64,000 bases of DNA from Nocardioides panzhihuensis (GTDB taxonomy: Bacteria; Actinomycetota; Actinomycetes; Propionibacteriales; Nocardioidaceae), in assembly GCF_013408335.1 (NCBI RefSeq), contig NZ_JACBZR010000001.1, positions 1-64,000 of the forward strand, given 5' to 3'. This document shows positions 56,449 to 64,000 of this stretch, piece by piece; the stretch's first letter is position 1; every line of letters starts with the position of its first letter. The notes under the pieces are model-generated. The model did no database searches, had not been told where the DNA came from, and saw nothing but the letters and a program-made list of their open reading frames with translations. The translations under genes were made by a program, and so were the position numbers.

Positions 56449-56988
56449 TCAGGCGGCCTCGTCGCGCTCGAGCGTGCGGCGCAGCGCAGCAGCATCCACG
56501 CCGAGCGCCCGTAGTGCAGCATGCCCTTCTCCCTCCGCCCGGAGGATGCCGAGCAGGATGTGCTCGGTGCCGATCGTGCGGTCCTCGAGCCTGATCGCCT
56601 CGCGCAGCGAGAGCTCGAGGACCTTCTTCGCCTCCTTGGTGAAGGGGATGTGGCCACCGAGGCGGCGGCGTGGCTTCCCGCTGTCCAGGGCGCCGGCGCC
56701 GAAGACCTCCTCCACCTTGGAGCGCACCTCGTTCAGGTCGATCCCGAGCGTGGACAACGCGTCGGCGTCGTCGTTCCCGAGACGCCCGTGGGCCCGCTCG
56801 ACCTCCGCCCGCAATGCAGCTGGGTCGACCCCGCAGTCTACGAGCGCGCGGGCGGACGTCGACCCGGCGCCGGCGCCGATCGCCAGCAGCAGGTGGTCGT
56901 CGCCGATGCGCTCATGACCGAGCTCGGCGGCGTAGGTCTGTGCTGCAGTCACCGCGTCGCGGGCTGGTCTGGTGAACCTCTCGAACAT
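56449..56988 (-). CDS. Clp N-terminal (ClpA/C-type adaptor-binding) domain protein
   Basis: A 179-residue protein made of two Clp-N repeats (MFERFTRPARDAVTAAQ... and IPFTKEAKKVLELSLREA...GTEHILLGILRAEGEG) without any AAA+ ATPase domain. ClpC and ClpB carry this domain for substrate or adaptor binding, so this protein may deliver or compete for substrates of the Clp machinery. ATG 56988 has GGAG 5 nt upstream and shares one base with the stop of the upstream HTH gene. Confidence 0.88.
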   Translation of the reverse strand: MFERFTRPARDAVTAAQTYAAELGHERIGDDHLLLAIGAGAGSTSARALVDCGVDPAALRAEVERAHGRLGNDDADALSTLGIDLNEVRSKVEEVFGAGALDSGKPRRRLGGHIPFTKEAKKVLELSLREAIRLEDRTIGTEHILLGILRAEGEGHAALRALGVDAAALRRTLERDEAA

Positions 56989-57200
56989 CACATCTCCTTC
57001 GCGTACTTCTTGTGGACCGCCTGCCGGCTGACCTCCAGCGCATCGGCGATCTCCTGCCAGGCCCACCCCTGTCGGCGGGCGTTCACCACCTGTAGCCGCT
57101 CCAGCGAGTCGGCGAGGCGGCGTAGTGCGAGCGCGGCACGTAGGCCTGTGCTCGGGTCGGCGCTCGCGGCCGACTCGGCAAGATCTTTGGCATCCGTCAT
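56988..57200 (-). CDS. Small HTH DNA-binding protein
   Basis: A 70-residue protein. Its C-terminal half is a helix-turn-helix (RQGWAWQEIADALEVSRQAVHKKY). It is the first gene of an operon with the Clp-N protein. ATG 57200 follows TATATT by 6 nt, so it is leaderless. Two identical inverted-repeat sites cover its promoter, which makes autoregulation likely. Confidence 0.85.
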   Translation of the reverse strand: MTDAKDLAESAASADPSTGLRAALALRRLADSLERLQVVNARRQGWAWQEIADALEVSRQAVHKKYAKEM

Positions 57201-57203
57201 GTT

Positions 57204-57246
57204 GTCAATATAGGTTGACAGTCAGAGCGTGTCAACTGGAGTTGAC
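57204..57246. promoter_or_regulatory. Two matched operator sites over the HTH/Clp-N promoter
   Basis: Site 1 is GTCAA-TATAGG-TTGAC (57204-57219) and site 2 is GTCAA-CTGGAG-TTGAC (57231-57246). The half-sites are identical, both spacers are 6 nt and the centres are 27 bp apart. Site 1 overlaps the -10 TATATT. This is a classic repressor arrangement, most simply for the HTH protein itself. Confidence 0.7.
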
Positions 57247-57330
57247 GAAGTCCGCCGTGACCGGCGGCGACGGGGCCCGCGTCACACCGATTCGTGGAAT
57301 AGCCCTCAAATCGCCGAAGGTTAAGCAGTA

Positions 57331-58533
57331 GTGACCGACACCGCCAGCCCCGAGACCGCCGTGAGACCTGTGACCCCGGTCCGGTTTGTGGTCGCCATGC
57401 TCGCTCTCGCGATGGGCGGGTTCGCGATCGGCACGACCGAGTTCGTCACCATGGGCGTGCTGCCCGAGATCGCCGAGGGCGTCGGCGTCGGCACCTCCAC
57501 GGCCGGCCACCTGATCAGCGCCTACGCGGTCGGGGTGGTGGTCGGCGTACCGATCCTCTCGTTCTTCGTCGCTCACCTTCCGCGCAAGGGGCTGCTGCTG
57601 TCGCTGATGGCGGCGTACGCGCTGTTCAACGTGCTCAGCGCCGTAGCCGTCGACTATCAGATGCTTCTGGTCGCGAGGTTCCTGGACGGCCTGCCGCACG
57701 GTGCCTACTTCGGCGTCGCCACCATCGTCGCGACGTCCATGGCCGCACCGAAGCACCGCGGCCGGGCGGTCGCCCTGGTGATGCTGGGTCTCTCGGTCGC
57801 CAACGTGATCGGTGTTCCGTTCGCGACCTGGCTCGGACAGACCGCCGGCTGGCGGGCACCGTACGCAGCCGCAGCAGGCCTCGCGCTGCTGACCGTGGTC
57901 CTGGTGCAGCTCTCGGTGCCGCACTTCCCGGGTGACCCGAACGCGACCGGTCGCAGCGAGGCGACCCGGTTCTTCATGAACAAGCAGGTCTGGCTGACGA
58001 TGCTCGCCGGCGCGATCGGGTTCGGCGGCATGTTCGCGGCCTACTCCTACATCGCCCCGATCGTCACCGGCACGGCCGGGCTCGCGGCGGGGGCGGTGCC
58101 GTGGTTCGTCTTCGCCTTCGGCCTTGGGATGGTCGTCGGCACCTGGGTCGCGGGCGAGCTGGCGCGATGGTCGGTGATGGGCTCGCTGCTCGCCAGCAGC
58201 CTCGGCATGGTGGCGGTGCTGACGCTCTTCTGGGCGGTCGCTCCGGCCGGGTGGTGGCTCGCGCCGGTCGCCTTCCTGACGACGGCGATCGCCTCGGTGC
58301 TGGTGATCAACCTGCAGGTGCGCCTGATGGACGTCGCCGACGACGCGGTGACCCTCGGCGCCGCGATGAACCACGCGAGCCTCAACATCGCCAACGCGCT
58401 CGGCGCCTTCGCCGGCGGCGTGGCGCTCGACGTCTGGAGCGCCCGCGAGGCTCCGCTGGTCGGCGCCGGCCTGGCCGTGGCCGGGATGCTGGTGCTGCTG
58501 TGGAGCACCAGCATCCACCGGCGCCGGGCCTAG
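57331..58533 (+). CDS. MFS transporter (DHA1-type drug/arabinose-like exporter)
   Basis: A 400-residue protein with 12 membrane segments. It has the DHA1 start motif GGFAIGTTEFVTMGVLPEIAEGVGV, LISAYAVGVVVGVPI and a conserved RFLDGLPHGAYFG in helix 4, as in the AraJ/Cmx/YdhP group of exporters (sugar or drug efflux). The substrate is unknown. GTG 57331 starts 130 bp from the divergent HTH gene. The end is 3 bp from the convergent ggpPS. Confidence 0.9.
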   Translation: MTDTASPETAVRPVTPVRFVVAMLALAMGGFAIGTTEFVTMGVLPEIAEGVGVGTSTAGHLISAYAVGVVVGVPILSFFVAHLPRKGLLLSLMAAYALFNVLSAVAVDYQMLLVARFLDGLPHGAYFGVATIVATSMAAPKHRGRAVALVMLGLSVANVIGVPFATWLGQTAGWRAPYAAAAGLALLTVVLVQLSVPHFPGDPNATGRSEATRFFMNKQVWLTMLAGAIGFGGMFAAYSYIAPIVTGTAGLAAGAVPWFVFAFGLGMVVGTWVAGELARWSVMGSLLASSLGMVAVLTLFWAVAPAGWWLAPVAFLTTAIASVLVINLQVRLMDVADDAVTLGAAMNHASLNIANALGAFAGGVALDVWSAREAPLVGAGLAVAGMLVLLWSTSIHRRRA

Positions 58534-58536
58534 AGG

Positions 58537-60822
58537 CTAGAGCTCGACCTCGTCACCAGGATCGGTGGCGGTGGCCTTCTCGACCGCTGCGAGGAACCCG
58601 TCTGCCCAGGCCTTGGAGTCGTGGTGGCGCACGGTGTCCCACAGCCCGCGCATCCGGTCCTTGGCCTCGGCCTCGTCCATGTCGACCGCCTGCAGGAAGA
58701 CCCGGACCATGTCGGAGACGTCGTGGGGGTTGGTCAGCACCGCGCCGCGCAGCTCGGCGGCCGCCCCGGCGAACTCGGAGAGCACCAGGGTGCCGCTCGT
58801 GCCGAGGAGGCCTTGGACGGAGACGTACTCCTTCGCGACCAGGTTGAGACCGTCGCGCAGCGGGGTGATCCACATGACGTCGGCGTTGGCGTAGTAGGCC
58901 AGCAGCTCCTCGAACGGGATCGGCCGGAAGTAGAAGTGGACCGGCATCCAGCCCATCCGCGAGAACTGGCCGTTGATCCGCCCGACGGCCTGCTCGATCT
59001 GATTCTGCAGCGTCTTGTAGACGGTCATCTCGCCGGCCGCAGGCACGCAGACCAGCACAAGGGACAGCTCGCCCAGCAACGACGGGTCCTCGACCAGCGC
59101 CCGTTCGAAGGCCTCGAGCTGCTGGAGCACGCCCTTGGTGTAGTCGAGCCGCGAGACGGCCAGCGCGATCCGCTGCCCCTCGAACTCGTCCTTCACCCGA
59201 GCGATCGAGGTCTGCACTGCCGAGGAGGCCAGGGTGTCCTCGATCCGCTTGGTGTCGACGCTGACCGGGTTGGCACCCAGGTGCACCCGCCGTCCACCGA
59301 CGTCGATGACCGACGGCATGACGTCGAGACCCAGCGCGAAGCCGTACGTCCGGAAGCGGGGAGCACAGTCCTCCGTCTCGATCACTTCGACCGGCGCTAC
59401 ACCGCGGGCCACGTCGACGAAGTTCTCGACCTGGCGGGGGATGTGGAACGAGATGTAGTCGCACTGCAGCAGCGAGCCGATGATCTCGCGGCGCCACGGC
59501 ACCACGTTGAACACGTCCGCGCCGGGGAAGTGGGTGTGGTGCAGGAAGGCGATCTTCACGTCCGGCCGCATCTCGCGCAGGTAGGCCGGGACCATCCACA
59601 GGTTGTAGTCGTGGATCCAGACGATGCCCCCGTACGCCGCCTCGGCCGCCGCCTGCTCGGCGAAGGCCCGGTTCACCCGGCAGTAGACCTGCCAGTCCTC
59701 CTCCTTGAACTTCGCGCGCTCCCAGAAGGTGTGCAGCAGCGGCCAGAACGCCTCTTTGGAGAAGCGCTTGTAGAAGACGTCGACGTCCTTCTTCGACAGC
59801 GGCAGGCGGGAGGCCACCAGGCCCGGATAGAGCTTGGGGTCGACCACGGTGTGGGTGGCGAACTTCTCGCGCTTGGGGTCGTCGATCGACCAGGCGACCC
59901 AGGATCCGGTCCGTTCGGTGAAGAAGGACAACAGCGTCGGGATGATGCCGTTGGGCGACTTCGGCCGCCGGCGCTTGACCTCCCCGTCCTCGATGACCTC
60001 GTCATAGGGGAGGCGGTGGTAGACCATGACGAGGTCGGACTTGCCCGGGTCGTCGGCGTCGTTCTCCGGGTCGAAGATGTGCTCGTCGTCGAGCAGGTTG
60101 AAATGGCTGATCGCCTGCAGGATCCCGCCGGTGCCGGGGGCAGTGGCGTGGAACGTACGCTCCTTGCCGCGGGTGGCCTCCAGGAGCAGGTCCTCGGCCT
60201 CGCCGACGCAGACCCCCGGGAACCCGATGTCGTACATCGCCAGGTCGTTGAGGGTGTCGCCCGCGACCAGGACGCGGTCCTTGGAGATGCCGAGGTGCTC
60301 GACGAGCTTCGTGACGGTGTGTCCCTTGTTGATCCCACCGGGGAGCACGTCGAGATAGTGGCTGGCGGAGTAGAGCAGGTCGCAGCCGATCTGTGCGACC
60401 AGCGGCGCGAGGTCGTCGGTGACCGCCTCGGGGTCGCAGAAGTAGGAGACCCGGCGGTCCTGGGGCACGTTCTGGCGCACCAGTCCGGGGCGGTCGCCGA
60501 TCTTCTCGAGCACGGTGAGCTCACCGGGCCACTTGGCGGCGATCTCCTGCTGGATGGGCTCGACGGCGAGCAGGTCGTGTCCGGTCACGATGGTGGCCCC
60601 GACATCGCAGATGATGAAGTCGGGCGTCGGGATGGTCGGGTCGGCCAGCAACGGCAGCACCGACTCGAGTCCTCGACCGGTGACGAAAGACAGAAGTACG
60701 TCCTCGCGGCGGCTCAACGTTTGATACAGCTTGACCTTCGCCTCGGGGTCGCCGGCTAGGAAGGTTCCATCCAGGTCGGTCGCAAGCAGCATGCGTGCAT
60801 TGGCAGCGGACGTGGGGTTCAC
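58537..60822 (-). CDS. ggpPS: Bifunctional glucosylglycerol-phosphate phosphatase/synthase (GgpPS type)
   Basis: A 761-residue fusion. Residues 11-240 form a HAD phosphatase (DLDGT, D16 and D18; VAGDTLNDLAM as motif IV) of the sucrose-phosphatase type. Residues 262-755 form a GT20 glycosyltransferase. The GT20 part matches cyanobacterial glucosylglycerol-phosphate synthase more than OtsA: YHRLPYDEV, KSPNGIIPTLLSFF, SKEAFWPLLHTF, WIHDYNLWMVPAYLR and QIEQAVGRINGQ. It should make and dephosphorylate glucosylglycerol-phosphate from ADP-glucose and glycerol-3-phosphate, giving an osmolyte. GTG 60822 has GAGGAG 4-5 nt upstream. Trehalose-phosphate synthase is the alternative. Confidence 0.85.
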   Translation of the reverse strand: MNPTSAANARMLLATDLDGTFLAGDPEAKVKLYQTLSRREDVLLSFVTGRGLESVLPLLADPTIPTPDFIICDVGATIVTGHDLLAVEPIQQEIAAKWPGELTVLEKIGDRPGLVRQNVPQDRRVSYFCDPEAVTDDLAPLVAQIGCDLLYSASHYLDVLPGGINKGHTVTKLVEHLGISKDRVLVAGDTLNDLAMYDIGFPGVCVGEAEDLLLEATRGKERTFHATAPGTGGILQAISHFNLLDDEHIFDPENDADDPGKSDLVMVYHRLPYDEVIEDGEVKRRRPKSPNGIIPTLLSFFTERTGSWVAWSIDDPKREKFATHTVVDPKLYPGLVASRLPLSKKDVDVFYKRFSKEAFWPLLHTFWERAKFKEEDWQVYCRVNRAFAEQAAAEAAYGGIVWIHDYNLWMVPAYLREMRPDVKIAFLHHTHFPGADVFNVVPWRREIIGSLLQCDYISFHIPRQVENFVDVARGVAPVEVIETEDCAPRFRTYGFALGLDVMPSVIDVGGRRVHLGANPVSVDTKRIEDTLASSAVQTSIARVKDEFEGQRIALAVSRLDYTKGVLQQLEAFERALVEDPSLLGELSLVLVCVPAAGEMTVYKTLQNQIEQAVGRINGQFSRMGWMPVHFYFRPIPFEELLAYYANADVMWITPLRDGLNLVAKEYVSVQGLLGTSGTLVLSEFAGAAAELRGAVLTNPHDVSDMVRVFLQAVDMDEAEAKDRMRGLWDTVRHHDSKAWADGFLAAVEKATATDPGDEVEL

Positions 60823-62295
<1,473 letters not shown>

Positions 62296-62307
62296 TAAGG
62301 TCGGCGC

Positions 62308-62832
62308 ATGCGCACCATCGGTGTTGCCATCGCTATCCCGGAGCCATGGGCAAGCCAGCTCCAGGACTACCGGACGTCTCTCGGGGACGCGACGGCAACC
62401 ATGATCCCGACGCACATCACGCTTGTGCCGCCGACGGAGATCCACGACGATCTCCTGCTGGACGTCGAGAGCCACCTCGAGTCCGCCGCTGCGAGAGTCG
62501 CGCCGTTCGGCGTGCACCTGCGCGGCACCGGCACCTTCCGGCCGGTCTCGCCGGTGGTGTTCGTCGCCGTGGTGCAGGGCATCTCGGGCTGTGAGCAGCT
62601 GGCCAACACCGTCCGGCAGGGGCCGCTCGATCAGAAGCTCACGTTTCCCTATCACCCGCATGTCACGATCGCTCACGACCTTCCCGACGCTAGCCTCGAC
62701 AAGGCTTTCGGTGAGCTGGCCGACTTCGAGTGCGAGTGGACGGTCGAGGAGTTCCACCTCTACGTGCACGACGACGCGGACGGCTGGCGCCCGACTCGGG
62801 AGTTCGCACTGAGAGCAGCACTTACCGGCTGA
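62308..62832 (+). CDS. 2'-5' RNA ligase (2H phosphoesterase) family protein
   Basis: A 174-residue protein with the two H-x-(T/S)-h motifs of the 2H superfamily: THITLVPP (first) and HPHVTIAHD (second), forming the catalytic His pair. Members act on 2'-5' or cyclic phosphates of RNA; the substrate here is unknown. ATG 62308 follows TAAGGT by 6 nt; that box abuts the trpS stop codon. Confidence 0.9.
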   Translation: MRTIGVAIAIPEPWASQLQDYRTSLGDATATMIPTHITLVPPTEIHDDLLLDVESHLESAAARVAPFGVHLRGTGTFRPVSPVVFVAVVQGISGCEQLANTVRQGPLDQKLTFPYHPHVTIAHDLPDASLDKAFGELADFECEWTVEEFHLYVHDDADGWRPTREFALRAALTG

Positions 62833-62883
62833 GGCGGGCTCGCTTCCCGCCCACGATCAACGGATGGGACCTCGGGGGTACTC

Positions 62884-63786
62884 ATGGAGAAGATCAAGGC
62901 GAAGATCGCCGAGCTACGCGAGCGCTTTCCGGCACTGGACCGGGTGCTGCGTACGCAGGAGCACTACGGTGAGGTCGGAGCGGCCCAGCAGGCCGGGGCC
63001 ATGACCTACTTCGGCTTCTTGTCGACCTTCCCGATCCTGGCGCTCGCGTTCTTCGCCGTGGGACAGATCGCCAAGGTGTACGCCGGTGCCGAGAGCGATC
63101 TGGTCGAGGCGATCGACCAAGTCCTGCCTGGGCTCGTCGGCGACGGTGCCGGGCAGCTGAAGATCGCCGACATCGAGAGCGCCGCCGGCACCGTCGGGAT
63201 CATCGGTGTCTTCGGTCTGCTCTACGCCGGGCTCGGCTTCGTCGACGGCCTCCGCAAAGCGCTGGAGGCGGTCTTCATGGTGCCGGACGAGGAGCAGCCG
63301 GGCTTCCTGGCGGCGAAGGCACGTGACCTGGTCGCGCTGGTCGTGCTCGGCCTGATCCTGCTGGTCGCGGTCGCGGCCACCGGCCTCATCCGGACCTTCT
63401 CGGTCAACGTCTTGGAGTGGATCGGCCTCGACGAAGGCTTCGGCTGGCTGATCGTGCTGCTCACCCTGGTGCTCGGCCTGGCCGCCAACACCCTGCTCTT
63501 CTTCTCGATGTTCCACCTCGCGCCCCAGAAGGACACCCCGAAGCGAGCCCTGTGGGCAGGTGCGCTGCTCGGCGCGATCGGCTTCGAGATCCTCAAGCAG
63601 GCCTCGACCCTCCTGCTGAACGCGACCCAGGGGCAGCCGGCCTTCCAGGCCTTCGGCATCGCCCTCATCCTCGTGGTCTGGATCCACTACACCTCGATGG
63701 TGATCCTCTACGCCGCCTGCTTCGCCCATGTCGGGGCGACTCCCGCCGACGTGAGAGAGTCGGATCATGAAGCTCGAGAAGACTGA
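62884..63786 (+). CDS. YihY/BrkB family membrane protein
   Basis: A 300-residue protein with six membrane segments and the family motifs MTYFGFLSTFPILALAFF, the GLLYAGLGFVDGLRKALEAVF region and IHYTSMVILYAACFAHV. It was formerly called ribonuclease BN-like, but no nuclease function is supported. GGGGG precedes ATG 62884. It overlaps the next gene by 20 bp. Confidence 0.9.
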   Translation: MEKIKAKIAELRERFPALDRVLRTQEHYGEVGAAQQAGAMTYFGFLSTFPILALAFFAVGQIAKVYAGAESDLVEAIDQVLPGLVGDGAGQLKIADIESAAGTVGIIGVFGLLYAGLGFVDGLRKALEAVFMVPDEEQPGFLAAKARDLVALVVLGLILLVAVAATGLIRTFSVNVLEWIGLDEGFGWLIVLLTLVLGLAANTLLFFSMFHLAPQKDTPKRALWAGALLGAIGFEILKQASTLLLNATQGQPAFQAFGIALILVVWIHYTSMVILYAACFAHVGATPADVRESDHEARED

Positions 63787-63991
63787 CGGCGCGCTCCTCC
63801 TGGTGATCGGGATCTGGACGATCGCGATCTGGACCAACTTCGGCCGCAACCTCGTCAAGACCGCCAAGGACCCGGAGCAGACCCGTCCCAAGCCCTACTA
63901 CATCGCCCACGCGGTGCTCGTGGTGGTCGACGTCCTCCTCGGTGGCCTGCTGATCAAGCTGGGCGTGCAGCGGCTGCTGACCAGGGGATAG
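63767..63991 (+). CDS. SCO4848-type small membrane protein
   Basis: A 74-residue protein with two membrane segments (about 9-24 and 47-68) and the pattern GIWTIAIWTNFGRNL near its start, as in the SCO4848 family. The start overlaps the YihY gene by 20 bp, so translation is coupled. Its function is unknown. Confidence 0.82.
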   Translation: MKLEKTDGALLLVIGIWTIAIWTNFGRNLVKTAKDPEQTRPKPYYIAHAVLVVVDVLLGGLLIKLGVQRLLTRG

Positions 63992-64000
63992 ATCTATCCT

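Overview
The window is high-GC DNA from an actinobacterium, most likely a member of the Nocardioidaceae (inference). Support comes from coenzyme F420 genes (FO synthase fbiC, F420-dependent glucose-6-phosphate dehydrogenase), a DUF222/HNH gene of the REP13E12 type, many GTG starts, and dispersed repeats built on GGTCGAGCTTGTCGAGACC. A -10 hexamer of the form TANNNT lies only 6-8 nt before many start codons, so many transcripts here should be leaderless. No tRNA, rRNA or CRISPR array was recognised.

Layout. 1-7531: a cut-off membrane protein, a DUF1697 gene, fbiC, a transmembrane Ser/Thr kinase, and a kinase-less membrane protein that shares the kinase's outer domain. 7588-7752 is a long hairpin repeat. 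7839-9907: two divergent F420-dependent enzymes whose -10 boxes share two bases. 10081-16240: an ECF sigma factor with a SnoaL-like tail, a short-chain dehydrogenase lacking its catalytic residues, a heterodimeric ABC exporter with one complete ATP site, and a left-handed beta-helix acyltransferase. 16318-18368: a DUF222/HNH endonuclease gene enclosed by inverted repeats of about 270 bp, with the look of a mobile unit. 18478-26462: a glycerophosphodiesterase, a TetR regulator, a PspC envelope-stress set with a two-component system, and a SulP transporter fused to carbonic anhydrase.

26524-33686 is a housekeeping block (pcrA, an M23 peptidase, sucCD). 33803-43805 looks like an accessory insertion: a LysM protein, a regulator with a divergent FMN reductase, a dicarboxylate symporter, and a cluster of three sigma/sensor modules. 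Two of these modules are tandem sigma + membrane-sensor gene pairs. The third is one protein in which a sigma-like domain is joined to a membrane segment and the same type of sensor. 43962-48950 is a one-carbon/purine block (DUF6350, purN, a ZTP riboswitch, purH, folD, DUF3017). PurN and PurH both consume 10-formyl-tetrahydrofolate, which FolD makes, and the riboswitch reads the PurH substrate family.

49014-63991 holds an aquaporin, monomeric isocitrate dehydrogenase, a fused double ABC exporter, a small autoregulated HTH/Clp-N operon with two matched operators, an MFS exporter, a bifunctional glucosylglycerol-phosphate synthase/phosphatase (compatible solute), trpS, a 2'-5' RNA ligase family protein, a YihY/BrkB protein and an SCO4848-type membrane protein.

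The strongest candidates for something not well described are the sigma/sensor cluster with its membrane-tethered sigma-like fusion, the inverted-repeat-bounded HNH unit, and the family of kinase-type outer domains that occur with and without the kinase. Start sites were chosen from Shine-Dalgarno sequences, -10 spacing and family start positions, and the text says where that choice is uncertain.
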